A stretch of 64,000 nucleotides of DNA, taken from contig NZ_STGV01000002.1 of the NCBI RefSeq assembly GCF_004912165.1, positions 310,001 through 374,000 on the forward strand. The letters run 5' to 3'. Positions within the stretch are counted from its first letter, which is position 1. Each line of letters opens with the position of its first letter. The notes beneath the pieces were generated by a model. It did no database searches and was not told the DNA's origin. It worked only from the letters and a program-made list of their open reading frames with translations. Positions 1-8,197 of this stretch are shown here, piece by piece. Origin of the DNA: Peteryoungia ipomoeae. GTDB taxonomy: Bacteria; Pseudomonadota; Alphaproteobacteria; Rhizobiales; Rhizobiaceae. The position numbers and the translations under genes were made by a program.

Positions 1-542
1 GTGTGCTCATCCATGCACTCTCTCAGTTTCAACAGGCTGCGGCGCAACCAGGTTCGCATCGTATTCAATGGCACGGCGAAGTGCTCTGCCAATTCCTGAT
101 AGGACACGCCTTCGACATAGGCCCGGCGGACTGCCTGTGCCCGATCAGGATCCAGCGTCTCCAGGCAGCTGTCAATTCGCCCTCCCTCCGATCGCAGGAC
201 GGCAGTCTCCTCTGGATCGGGCGCCAGATCCGCTATGTCGAAGGCGGCCTCGATATCCTCGGTCTGCGGTCGACGCGCTCGCAGGCGGTCAATGCAATGG
301 TACCGCGCAATAGCGCAGAGCCATGGATAGGCCTGGCCACCCTCGCCCGTATAGCTGCCGGCCTTGTGCCAAATCTTGACGAAGACATCCTGAAGCGCCT
401 CTTCGGCCTCCCCCCGGTCTTTGAGCATACGAAGGCAGATTGCGAAAAGTTTCGCTGAAATATGGCGATAGAGCAAGGAAAACGCGGCGCGGTCCTTCAG
501 GGCGACGCGCGCCAGAAGCCCGCTGATCTCGTCACGCACCAT
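1..542 (-). CDS. ECF-type RNA polymerase sigma factor (3' end outside window)
   Basis: Extracytoplasmic-function sigma factor of the RpoE/SigK type, which directs RNA polymerase to a small stress regulon. I translated it directly from the minus strand; the frame is open from ATG at 542 to the window edge (180 complete codons). Sigma region 2 lies at about residues 20-90 and includes [12 protein letters not shown] and [10 protein letters not shown]. Region 4 lies at about 128-178 with a helix-turn-helix around [25 protein letters not shown] lies 5 bases before the ATG. Such genes are usually followed by a membrane anti-sigma factor, which would lie left of position 1 and cannot be seen. It is divergent from argB. 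The family is clear; the exact ECF group is not. Confidence 0.9.
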   Translation of the reverse strand, partial: MVRDEISGLLARVALKDRAAFSLLYRHISAKLFAICLRMLKDRGEAEEALQDVFVKIWHKAGSYTGEGGQAYPWLCAIARYHCIDRLRARRPQTEDIEAAFDIADLAPDPEETAVLRSEGGRIDSCLETLDPDRAQAVRRAYVEGVSYQELAEHFAVPLNTMRTWLRRSLLKLRECMDEH

Positions 543-701
543 GGAAACCCCTCATGCAGCATCGCTACTATAGCGCGGCATCATCGCGGCACAATGCGAC
601 GACACGAAGAAGCATGTCACGCGCAGCTTATATTCTGGCGCGATTATTCCATCGACGCCGCACATGCGCTAAAAGGCCCCGAACCAAAAAGAGGTTACCC
701 G

Positions 702-1589
702 ATGACGGCTTCTGAAAGCGAAATCCAGGCACGGCTGCTCGCCCAGGCGCTGCCCTTCATGCAGCGCTATGAAAACAAGACCATCGTGGTCAAATACGGC
801 GGCCACGCCATGGGCAATCCCGAGCTGGGCAAGGCCTTTGCCGCAGACATTGCGCTTTTGAAGCAGTCCGGCGTCAATCCGATCGTCGTGCACGGCGGCG
901 GCCCGCAGATCGGCGCCATGCTGGCCAAGATGGGCATCGAATCGCGCTTCGAGAATGGCTTGCGGGTCACCGATCAGAAGACCGTCGAAATCGTCGAGAT
1001 GGTGCTTGCCGGCTCGATCAACAAGGAGATCGTCGCTCTGATCAACCAGACCGGCGAATGGGCAATCGGCCTGTGCGGCAAGGACGGCAACATGGTGTTT
1101 GCCGAGAAAGCCCAGAAGAAGGTGCGCGATCCCGACAGCAACATCGAACGCGTGCTGGATCTCGGTTTTGTCGGCGACGTGGTCGAGGTCGATCGCACCC
1201 TGCTCGACCTTCTGGCGCGCTCGGAGATGATCCCGGTTATCGCGCCCGTGGCCCCCGGCCGCGACGGCGCCACCTACAACATCAACGCGGATACCTTTGC
1301 GGGGGCGATCGCCGGCGCGCTCAATGCCTCGCGCCTGCTCTTCCTCACCGACGTGCCGGGCGTGCTCGACAGGGACGGCAAGCTGATCAAGGAACTCTCG
1401 GTCGCCGAAGCCCATGCCCTGATCAAGGACGGTACCATTTCCGGCGGCATGATCCCAAAAGTCGAGACCTGCATCGAGGCGATCCAGGCGGGGGTTCAGG
1501 GTGTGGTCATCCTTAACGGCAAAACGGCGCATTCGGTGCTGCTGGAGCTGTTCACCGAAACCGGCGCCGGCACGCTTCTCGTTCCCTGA
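702..1589 (+). CDS. argB: acetylglutamate kinase
   Basis: Phosphorylates N-acetyl-L-glutamate, the second step of arginine synthesis, in the cytoplasm. The 295-residue product has the usual family length. The amino-acid-kinase fold shows KYGGHAMG near residue 31, the phosphate-binding [10 protein letters not shown] near 62 and [12 protein letters not shown] near the C-terminus. The frame is open much further upstream (from 462), but the start at 702 (MTASESEIQ) is preferred because homology begins there and AGAGG precedes it. The upstream extension also overlaps the divergent ECF gene. In many rhizobia I recall engB/yihA upstream of argB; here an ECF sigma factor lies there instead. Confidence 0.95.
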   Translation: MTASESEIQARLLAQALPFMQRYENKTIVVKYGGHAMGNPELGKAFAADIALLKQSGVNPIVVHGGGPQIGAMLAKMGIESRFENGLRVTDQKTVEIVEMVLAGSINKEIVALINQTGEWAIGLCGKDGNMVFAEKAQKKVRDPDSNIERVLDLGFVGDVVEVDRTLLDLLARSEMIPVIAPVAPGRDGATYNINADTFAGAIAGALNASRLLFLTDVPGVLDRDGKLIKELSVAEAHALIKDGTISGGMIPKVETCIEAIQAGVQGVVILNGKTAHSVLLELFTETGAGTLLVP

Positions 1590-1613
1590 TCGAGGCCAAC
1601 CAGCCCCTGTCCA

Positions 1614-3134
1614 TCACTCGATCGGCAGGGGTTCTTCCGGTGCGGGGCTTGCCGGCCTCGTGGTGCGCATCAGGCAGACGGCCACAAGCACCACGGCATA
1701 GGCAATGAAATTGTAGATCAGCCCGAGCGCCAGCGCCTCGGCATAAACCGCCTTGCCGGTCAAACCGTCGGCTGCATTGCGCGCGAGGTCGGAGAAGAAG
1801 ATCTCGCTGACGATCGCAATCCCAAGCACGCTTCCCACCTGTTGAATGGCCTGCAAGGCACCAGAACCGGCGCCTGCATCCTGCGGCGGCACGCCCGCCA
1901 GGACGAGCTGGAACATCGGTGCGATTGCGATACCCATGCCAAGGCCGCTCAACAGGAACCATGGCAAAAGGGCCATGCGGTCGATGCTTTCGCCAACGGA
2001 TTGGACCTCGCCGCGCAGCAGGCCCATGCCGATGATGACCATGATCACGCCGACGACGACGCGAATGCGCGGTGCGATGGTGCCGATGCGCCCCGAGATC
2101 AGCGAGGCAAAGAACACGCCAGCGGAAAAGGGCACGGTGGTCAGGCCCGACTGCAGCGGCGTCAGGCCATAGCCTTGCTGCAGGTACATGGCGAGGATCA
2201 GGAAGAAGCCGGGCAAGGTGGAAAAATAGGTCGCGGTCATCAGTGCGCCGATGACGTAGTTGCGGTTTTTCATCAAGGGTACAGGCAGGAGTTCGGGCTT
2301 GCCCAGCCTATGCTGGCGTCGCTGCCAGAGCGCGAAGGCAAGAGCGGACGGCAGAGCGAGCGCAAACATCAGGAAACACCAGAGGGGCCAGCCGAAGGTC
2401 CGCCCCTCGATCAGCGGAAAGATGACGCAGAAAATCGTAAGCGCAGCGAGCACGATGCCAAAGACATCATTCTTCAAGCCCGGCTTCGGCGGCAATGCCG
2501 GGATCAGCCGCCAGCCGAGCAGGATCGTGCCGAGACCGACGGGGATATTGATCAGGAAGATCGGGCGCCAGCCCAGATCAAAGACGTCGAGAGCGATCAG
2601 CCAGCCGCCCAGAATAGGTCCAGAGACCGAGGCAAGACCAGCACTCAATCCGAAAAGGGAAAAGGCGGCGGCACGCTCCTTCGGCGGAAACATCATCTGG
2701 GCAATGGCCAGAACCTGTGGGGTCATGATCGCCGCGCCAGCCCCCTGCAACAGGCGAGCAACCACGAGTGAGCCGATGCCTGGCGCCAGGCCACACAGAA
2801 GCGATGCAAAGGTAAACGCGGCCACGCCGGCGAGGAAGACCTGCTTCTTGCCTCTGATATCTCCCAGCCTTCCGAAAGGGAGGAGGCCGAGGGCAAAAAC
2901 CAGTACGTAACCGGCAACGACCCACTCGATTTGGCTTGATGTGGCGCCGAGTTCAGATTGCAGGCTCGGCAGAGCGACATTGACGATGGTCACGTCGAGC
3001 AGATTCATGAAATTCGCCAGCATCATCACGGCCAGGGCCGTCCAGCGCTTCGGATAGGGATGAGACCCGGATGCCTGGTGACCCTGCGGCACGATGCTGC
3101 CCTCACGCATTGCTGCAGGCGCGTCTGTCGTCAT
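1614..3134 (-). CDS. MFS drug-export protein, DHA2 (EmrB/QacA) type
   Basis: Inner-membrane proton-coupled exporter, probably for toxic small molecules. The 506-residue protein has about 14 hydrophobic segments, as in the DHA2 subfamily. Motif A (GRLGDIRGKKQVF) follows TM2, and the antiporter motif C region reads SGPILGGWL near residue 175. TM1 carries LDVTIVNVALP, typical of EmrB-like proteins. It converges on argB with a 24-bp gap. No EmrA-like membrane-fusion partner is adjacent, so it probably works alone. The substrate cannot be predicted. Together with the next gene it separates argB from the nucleotidase gene. Confidence 0.88.
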   Translation of the reverse strand: MTTDAPAAMREGSIVPQGHQASGSHPYPKRWTALAVMMLANFMNLLDVTIVNVALPSLQSELGATSSQIEWVVAGYVLVFALGLLPFGRLGDIRGKKQVFLAGVAAFTFASLLCGLAPGIGSLVVARLLQGAGAAIMTPQVLAIAQMMFPPKERAAAFSLFGLSAGLASVSGPILGGWLIALDVFDLGWRPIFLINIPVGLGTILLGWRLIPALPPKPGLKNDVFGIVLAALTIFCVIFPLIEGRTFGWPLWCFLMFALALPSALAFALWQRRQHRLGKPELLPVPLMKNRNYVIGALMTATYFSTLPGFFLILAMYLQQGYGLTPLQSGLTTVPFSAGVFFASLISGRIGTIAPRIRVVVGVIMVIIGMGLLRGEVQSVGESIDRMALLPWFLLSGLGMGIAIAPMFQLVLAGVPPQDAGAGSGALQAIQQVGSVLGIAIVSEIFFSDLARNAADGLTGKAVYAEALALGLIYNFIAYAVVLVAVCLMRTTRPASPAPEEPLPIE

Positions 3135-3231
3135 CTTGTCTCTCCCCGCCCTCAGGCGCGCTTGGCTGAATGGACCCTGCCTGCAGACGGCATGCGGAGT
3201 GCAACAGTTTGGAAATGACGCTCACGCAGCG

Positions 3232-4146
3232 TCAGACCAGGATAAGTATCAACACGCCGGCAACGATCAACAGGCAGCCCAAAATCTCCAGGCGATTGAT
3301 CTTCTCCTTGAACACGAACACCGCAGAGGCAAACGTGAAAAGCATCTCGACCTGCGCCAGCGCCTTGACCACGGCCACCTGCTGCAGCGTCATGGCGATG
3401 AACCAGCCGAAGGATGCGGTCGCGCCGACAAAGCCCACCATCGCACTGGTTTTCCAAACAGCCCGAATCCGGGCGAACTCATGACGCTCGCGCCACAGCA
3501 TCCAGACCAGCATCGTGACTGTCTGAATGACGATGACAACGCAGAGCGTATAGCCCGCCTGCACCACCGCATCTGGTTCCGGCAAACTTGGCGCAAGTGC
3601 CAGCGAGGCGGCACGATATGCGGTGCCCGATATTCCGAAGAAGAAGCCGGAGGCAAGACCAATCAGGGCCGTGGGACTGCCGACCGAGGTAATCAGGGCA
3701 AGTGGCCTGAGAGGCGTGCGCGCCACCGAGATCGCCATGACGCCGAGGATCGACACAAGGATTGCGGCAAGCGTGCCCGAGGTGATCGTCTCGCCGAACA
3801 AAAGCAGGGCGACGAGCGCGGCCTGGGCGGGTTCTGTGCGCGAATAGGCGGTTCCAACAGCAAAGTTGCGGAAGGAGAAGAGGTGGACAAGGAGGAAGGT
3901 TGCGGTGATCTGGGCGAGCGCACCAACAACCGCCCAGCCGGCAAAGACAAGGTCCGGCACCGGCATCGGACGGTCAAGGCCGAACTGCAGGATGGCGAGA
4001 TAGAGGAAGGCGAATGGCAGGCCGAAACCGAAGCGCACGAAGGTCGCGCCAGTCGTTCCCATCTGGCCCTTCAGGTGTTTCTGCAGGGCGGAGCGCATGT
4101 TCTGAAGGAAGGCACTGCCGATCGTGATGATGGCCCAAAGTTCCAT
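3232..4146 (-). CDS. EamA/DMT-family membrane transporter
   Basis: A 304-residue protein with about ten membrane segments in two repeated EamA halves (about 5-140 and 160-300), as in drug/metabolite transporters of the RhaT/YdcZ kind. The second half ends in a conserved-looking block, QVEMLFTFASAVFVFKEKI, followed by GCLLIVAGVLILI. It probably exports or imports a small metabolite across the inner membrane; the substrate is unknown. It is co-oriented with the MFS gene (97-bp gap) and divergent from the nucleotidase gene, so it may be transcribed with the MFS gene. Confidence 0.85.
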   Translation of the reverse strand: MELWAIITIGSAFLQNMRSALQKHLKGQMGTTGATFVRFGFGLPFAFLYLAILQFGLDRPMPVPDLVFAGWAVVGALAQITATFLLVHLFSFRNFAVGTAYSRTEPAQAALVALLLFGETITSGTLAAILVSILGVMAISVARTPLRPLALITSVGSPTALIGLASGFFFGISGTAYRAASLALAPSLPEPDAVVQAGYTLCVVIVIQTVTMLVWMLWRERHEFARIRAVWKTSAMVGFVGATASFGWFIAMTLQQVAVVKALAQVEMLFTFASAVFVFKEKINRLEILGCLLIVAGVLILILV

Positions 4147-4460
4147 GAAGTCTGATCCGGATTGGCCGCGGCATTGTGCGCGAAGGCGGCTGTCTTGGGG
4201 GAAGGGTCGCGGCGTGTGGTCTTCGCCGGATCAACGGTGGGAAGAAAGCTTTGACACGACCTTGTGAAAACGCGACGGCAGGCGCTTGCGATCCTGAAGG
4301 ACCACCCGCGTGCCAGATGCGCATGTCGGCATTTTCTTTCCCATTTGCCTCAAATAGCACTTCCCGTAACACCGACAAAACCTATTTTGCCCTGACGCCG
4401 ACAGACCTGATCCTCAGCCGACGCATTCCCATGCAGCCCGGCCTCTGCCATAAGACAGTC
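4147..4460. other. divergent intergenic region
   Basis: This 314-bp gap lies between the divergent EamA transporter and nucleotidase genes and must hold both promoters. The frame is open upstream of the nucleotidase, but its translation resembles no family I know and it is treated as non-coding. I see no repeat, terminator or RNA structure that I can support. Confidence 0.4.
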
Positions 4461-5180
4461 ATGACCCTACCTCAAAAACTCCCCTCGCCCGCCGATTTCG
4501 CCCATGTCAAAGACTGGGTGTTCGACCTCGACAACACGCTTTATCCGCATCACATCAATCTGTTCGCGCAGATCGACCGCAACATGACGGGCTTCGTGGC
4601 GGAACTGCTGCAAATGGAGCCGGACGAGGCGCGCATCCTGCAGAAGCGCTATTACCACGAACACGGAACGACGCTGGCGGGCCTGATGCTGCATCATCAG
4701 GTCGATCCGAATGCCTTCCTGGAACGGGCGCATGCAATCGACTATTCCCCGCTCCTGCCCGACGAGACCCTGGGCGCGGCAATCAAGCGTTTGCCGGGGC
4801 GCAAGTTCATCTTCACCAACGGGACCGTCGCCCATGCGGAGGCCGCTGCCCGCGCGCTCGGCATCCTCGACCATTTCGACGACATCTTCGACATCGTTGC
4901 CGCGGATTACGTGCCAAAGCCGGCGAGCGCGACTTACGACAAGTTTGCAAGCCTCAACCGTCTGGACACGAAGAATGCGGCGATGTTCGAGGATCTTCCG
5001 CGCAATCTCATGGTACCGAAGGCGCTCGGCATGAAGACGGTACTTCTGGTGCCACGTAATCTGGGAAGAGCTATCCTCGAAACCTGGGAACGCGTGGATC
5101 ACATTGACGAAGACAGCGTCGATTTCGTCACCGACGATCTGAGCGGCTTTCTCGGCCGGATTCTTGATGAGGCCGCATAG
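4461..5180 (+). CDS. HAD-family pyrimidine 5'-nucleotidase
   Basis: Haloacid-dehalogenase phosphatase of the SDT1/pyrimidine 5'-nucleotidase group, which removes phosphate from UMP/CMP-like nucleotides. HAD motif I is DLDNTLYP near residue 20, with both catalytic aspartates. Motif II is IFTNGT near residue 115, the motif III lysine is in VPKPASATY, and motif IV is AMFEDLPRNL. The frame is open upstream, but the start at 4461 (MTLPQKLPSP) gives 239 residues, the normal length. A second candidate ATG is at 4431; neither has a strong ribosome site. The substrate is inferred from the family only. Confidence 0.88.
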   Translation: MTLPQKLPSPADFAHVKDWVFDLDNTLYPHHINLFAQIDRNMTGFVAELLQMEPDEARILQKRYYHEHGTTLAGLMLHHQVDPNAFLERAHAIDYSPLLPDETLGAAIKRLPGRKFIFTNGTVAHAEAAARALGILDHFDDIFDIVAADYVPKPASATYDKFASLNRLDTKNAAMFEDLPRNLMVPKALGMKTVLLVPRNLGRAILETWERVDHIDEDSVDFVTDDLSGFLGRILDEAA

Positions 5181-5190
5181 GGCTGGCAAA

Positions 5191-5224
5191 GCTTACCAAA
5201 GTTTCATCCAGCTTACCGAACGTT
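5191..5224 (+). repeat. two direct repeats with 20-bp period upstream of the EF-hand gene
   Basis: GCTTACCAAAGTT (5191-5203) and GCTTACCGAACGTT (5211-5224) repeat with a spacing of two helical turns, 68-101 bp before the EF-hand start codon. This layout is typical of binding sites for response regulators that bind in tandem. No regulator can be assigned from sequence alone. Confidence 0.4.
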
Positions 5225-5291
5225 AAGTAGGGATAAGGGCATCGGCGAGGTAGCTTCGGGACATCGAAACAGGTGACCGAAAGGAACCAAG

Positions 5292-5981
5292 ATGAACGGC
5301 AAGACCCTTACTCTGACCGCTGTGGCGGCCTCTCTTCTCCTCAGCACGGCAGCTTCAGGCGCTTATGCCCAGGGTCATGGCGATCGGCGCGGCCCCGGTC
5401 GCGGCGGCCCCGAAGTTCGCTTCGTGCAGATGCTGCAGATGGCCGACACAAACAAGGACGGCAAAATCTCCAAGGAAGAAGCGACCGCTGCCGGCACGAC
5501 CCTTTTCACCACGATTGACGGCGATAAGGACGGCGTTCTGACCCCCGGCGAAATGCGCCAACACCGCGAAGCGATGCGCGAAGAGCAGAAGGCCGCCCGT
5601 GAAGCCATGCGGGCCGAGCGAAAGGCTGAGCGCGAAGCAGCCCAGGCCGATGCACCAACTCCGCCGCCAGCCGATGCACCAGACCAGCAGGCGATGAATG
5701 GGAATGGTCAGGGAAGCGACGGCAAGGGGCATGACGGCAAGCGACACGGCGGAAAGCATCACGGCTGGCACGGCGACCGTGCCGACCGAGGTGAGCGTGG
5801 TGAACACGGCAAGCGCGGCGCAGCGCGCATGATGCGCATCGCCGACACCGACGAAAACGGTCAAATCAGCCAGGCAGAAGCGACAGCCATGGTGGACAAG
5901 ATGTTCACCCGGATGGACCGCGACAAGGACGGCTTCATCACCGCGGACGACATGCCGAAGCGCCCGATGATGTTCCGCTAA
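5292..5981 (+). CDS. periplasmic EF-hand calcium-binding protein
   Basis: Secreted 229-residue protein with a signal peptide ending near ASGAYA (residue 26). Four complete EF-hand loops are visible at about 52-63 (DTNKDGKISKEE), 76-87 (DGDKDGVLTPGE), 185-196 (DTDENGQISQAE) and 209-220 (DRDKDGFITADD), forming two pairs. Between the pairs are a charged, Ala-Glu-Arg-rich helix (about 88-120), a Pro-Ala segment and a Gly-His-Lys-rich stretch (about 140-175) that could bind other metals. The role is unknown; periplasmic calcium binding or sensing is inferred. AAAGGAA precedes the ATG, and a terminator follows at 6015. Confidence 0.85.
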   Translation: MNGKTLTLTAVAASLLLSTAASGAYAQGHGDRRGPGRGGPEVRFVQMLQMADTNKDGKISKEEATAAGTTLFTTIDGDKDGVLTPGEMRQHREAMREEQKAAREAMRAERKAEREAAQADAPTPPPADAPDQQAMNGNGQGSDGKGHDGKRHGGKHHGWHGDRADRGERGEHGKRGAARMMRIADTDENGQISQAEATAMVDKMFTRMDRDKDGFITADDMPKRPMMFR

Positions 5982-6014
5982 AGTCGGGCATATCTATCAT
6001 TTCCGATCCGAGTG

Positions 6015-6040
6015 GCGGCCCCTTTATGGGGCCGCTTCTT
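6015..6040 (+). terminator. rho-independent terminator of the EF-hand gene
   Basis: The 8-bp perfect stem GCGGCCCC/GGGGCCGC with loop TTTAT is followed by TTCTT. The loop contains the stop codon (TAA on the minus strand) of the convergent LOG-family gene, so the two genes share their 3' region. Confidence 0.7.
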
Positions 6041-6902
6041 CGTTGAGGTCATAAAAATCGGCAATGATCTGCCAAGCCTCTTCTGCCGTCTCGGCGAAAT
6101 GCAGGAGATCGAGATCCTCCGGTGCAATAGTGCCAAAGGCCGCGAGCGCCTCGAAATTGATGATGTCGTGCCAGAAAGCCCTTGAGAACAAAATCAAGGG
6201 GATCGGCGCCATACGCTTGGTCTGGATCAGCGTCACTGTCTCGAAAAACTCATCGAGCGTGCCGAAACCGCCCGGGAAGAACGTGATCGCCTTGGCGCGC
6301 ATCAAAAAATGCATCTTGCGGATGGCGAAGTAATGAAAGTTGAAGCTCAGATCCGGCGTCACATAGGGGTTCGGTGCCTGCTCGTGCGGCAAGACGATGT
6401 TGAGGCCGACCGATGGGGCACCGACATCGGCCGCGCCCCGGTTGCCGGCCTCCATCACACCCGGGCCACCGCCCGTTACGACGACATATTCGTGATAGTC
6501 GCTGCGTAGTGCCTGCTTCGAGCAGAGTTGGGCGAACTTGCGGGCTTCCTCGTAATAGATCGAGGCGTTTTCCAGATTTTTTTTCTGGATGTCATTCTTG
6601 GCGGCCCAAGCGGCCTCGCCCGGCGCCGGAATGCGGGCACCGCCGAACATCACCACGGTCGACTTGATGTTCCGTTCGGTAAGGATCATTTCCGTCTTCA
6701 GGAGTTCAAGCTGCAGGCGCACCGGCCTCAGTTCTTCGCGACAGAGAAACTCGTCATCGGCATAGGCCAGGCGATAGGACGGCGAGGCCGATTGCGGGGT
6801 TTTTGGAATGACCTCTGCCGTCTGCCGGTCGGTTGAGCTGTCCTTCAGGGGATCCCAGGAACCGTCCTTGCGCCGCAGCTTGCCATTCTTCAACTTTTTC
6901 AT
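6024..6902 (-). CDS. LOG-family (TIGR00730) protein, likely nucleotide 5'-monophosphate phosphoribohydrolase
   Basis: Rossmann-fold protein of the Lonely Guy/lysine-decarboxylase-like family, members of which cleave ribose-5-phosphate from cytokinin or purine nucleotides. The family motifs GGGPGVMEAGNRG and PGGFGTLDEFFE are both present. At 292 residues it is longer than plant LOG proteins and carries a basic N-terminal segment (MKKLKNGKLRRKDGS). A GTG at 6923 could extend it, but the ATG at 6902 is preferred because AAAGGAAAAGG lies just before it. The substrate is inferred from the family. Confidence 0.85.
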   Translation of the reverse strand: MKKLKNGKLRRKDGSWDPLKDSSTDRQTAEVIPKTPQSASPSYRLAYADDEFLCREELRPVRLQLELLKTEMILTERNIKSTVVMFGGARIPAPGEAAWAAKNDIQKKNLENASIYYEEARKFAQLCSKQALRSDYHEYVVVTGGGPGVMEAGNRGAADVGAPSVGLNIVLPHEQAPNPYVTPDLSFNFHYFAIRKMHFLMRAKAITFFPGGFGTLDEFFETVTLIQTKRMAPIPLILFSRAFWHDIINFEALAAFGTIAPEDLDLLHFAETAEEAWQIIADFYDLNEEAAP

Positions 6903-7039
6903 GCCTTTTCCTTTCGCTCGCACAGATCAGCCCCAGCTGTTTTCAGACAGCTTGGAATGCGCTAGAGCTTTGCGCGATTTTTCGATCAGATGATGATCGC
7001 TTCATCCCCACGGTAGACAACGAAGTTTAAGGAATCCAG

Positions 7040-7903
7040 ATGAGCGCCTCCGATCTCTCCCAGCTCGAACACGTCATCGAAGCGGCCTTCGAGAACCGCG
7101 ACACGGTCTCGACGACCACAACGGGCGAGATCCGCGAGGCCGTCGAGGATGCGCTGAACCTTCTCGACAGCGGCAAGGCCCGGGTTGCGACTCGCGGCGA
7201 AGACGGCAACTGGACGGTTCACCAGTGGCTGAAGAAGGCCGTGCTGCTCTCCTTCCGGCTGAACGACATGGAGGTCGTCAAGGGCGGCCCGGGCGCATCC
7301 ACCTGGTGGGACAAGGTGCCGTCGAAGTTCGAAGGCTGGGGCGAAAGCGAATTCCGCTCGGCCGGCTTCCGTGCCGTGCCGAATGCCGTTGTCCGCCGCT
7401 CGGCCTATGTGTCGAAGGGTGTCGTCCTGATGCCGTCCTTCGTCAATCTCGGTGCCTATGTCGGTGAAAACACGATGGTCGACACCTGGGCGACCGTTGG
7501 CTCCTGCGCCCAGATCGGCGCCAATGTGCATCTTTCTGGCGGCGTCGGCATCGGCGGCGTGCTTGAGCCGCTGCAGGCGGGACCGACGATCATCGAGGAC
7601 AACTGCTTCATCGGCGCGCGTTCGGAAGTGGTCGAAGGCTGCATCATTCGTGAAGGCTCGGTGCTCGGCATGGGCGTCTATATCGGCAAGTCGACCAAAA
7701 TCGTCGACCGCGCCACCGGCGAAGTCATGTATGGCGAAGTCCCCCCCTATTCTGTCGTCGTTGCCGGCTCCATGCCGTCATCGGGCAATGCCGTCATGGC
7801 CAATGGTCTTCCGGCACCGCACCTCTATTGTGCCGTGATCGTCAAGCGCGTTGACGAAAAGACCCGCTCGAAGACCGGCATCAACGAATTGCTGCGCGAC
7901 TGA
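7040..7903 (+). CDS. dapD: 2,3,4,5-tetrahydropyridine-2,6-dicarboxylate N-succinyltransferase
   Basis: Transfers succinyl from succinyl-CoA to tetrahydrodipicolinate in the succinylase branch of diaminopimelate/lysine synthesis. The 287-residue product matches the family length. The left-handed beta-helix of hexapeptide repeats covers about residues 110-230 ([20 protein letters not shown] and [16 protein letters not shown]). AAGGA precedes the ATG by 7 bases. It is followed by a strong hairpin and then dapE, the next-but-one enzyme of the pathway. Confidence 0.97.
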   Translation: MSASDLSQLEHVIEAAFENRDTVSTTTTGEIREAVEDALNLLDSGKARVATRGEDGNWTVHQWLKKAVLLSFRLNDMEVVKGGPGASTWWDKVPSKFEGWGESEFRSAGFRAVPNAVVRRSAYVSKGVVLMPSFVNLGAYVGENTMVDTWATVGSCAQIGANVHLSGGVGIGGVLEPLQAGPTIIEDNCFIGARSEVVEGCIIREGSVLGMGVYIGKSTKIVDRATGEVMYGEVPPYSVVVAGSMPSSGNAVMANGLPAPHLYCAVIVKRVDEKTRSKTGINELLRD

Positions 7904-7920
7904 TCGTTACCTGACCGGAT

Positions 7921-7945
7921 CGGGCGGCGGCTTGGCCGTCGCCCG
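7921..7945. other. strong GC-rich hairpin after dapD
   Basis: CGGGCGGCGGC and GCCGTCGCCCG pair over 11 bp with one mismatch around a TTG loop, 17 bp after the dapD stop. No T-tract follows, so it is not a standard terminator. It may protect the dapD mRNA 3' end or reduce read-through into dapE. The rest of the 294-bp gap to dapE shows no gene. Confidence 0.5.
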
Positions 7946-8197
7946 TGCGGACCACCCATCCCGACACGATCGGCCGGCAATGCGAGTGGTTTGCGAAAGC
8001 TTCACAGCTCTGCCGCGGAGGCACCGCAGAAGCGGCACAATGCTGGTTCAATCATCGCCTTCCTGTCGGATTTGCCGCGCCTGATGACGCGCTTGTGCGG
8101 ATGACAGGGACGGTGCGATCCGTTACATCTCGCAGTGATCTCAAGCTTCCCTCGACTGCCACCAGCCGGCCGAGGCTCCAATCCCGCAAAGCGCCCC

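Noticed and set aside
462..701. N-terminal extension of ArgB
   Set aside because: The frame is open but overlaps the divergent ECF sigma gene, has no family similarity and is preceded by no better ribosome site than the one before 702.
1604..1631. Terminator between argB and the MFS gene
   Set aside because: CCCCTG/CAGGGG can pair over only 6 bp with a 16-base loop and no T-run, too weak to call.
1842..2771. Long plus-strand open frame opposite the MFS exporter
   Set aside because: It is a charged, low-complexity antisense frame caused by GC-rich codon structure. The minus strand clearly encodes a 14-segment transporter.
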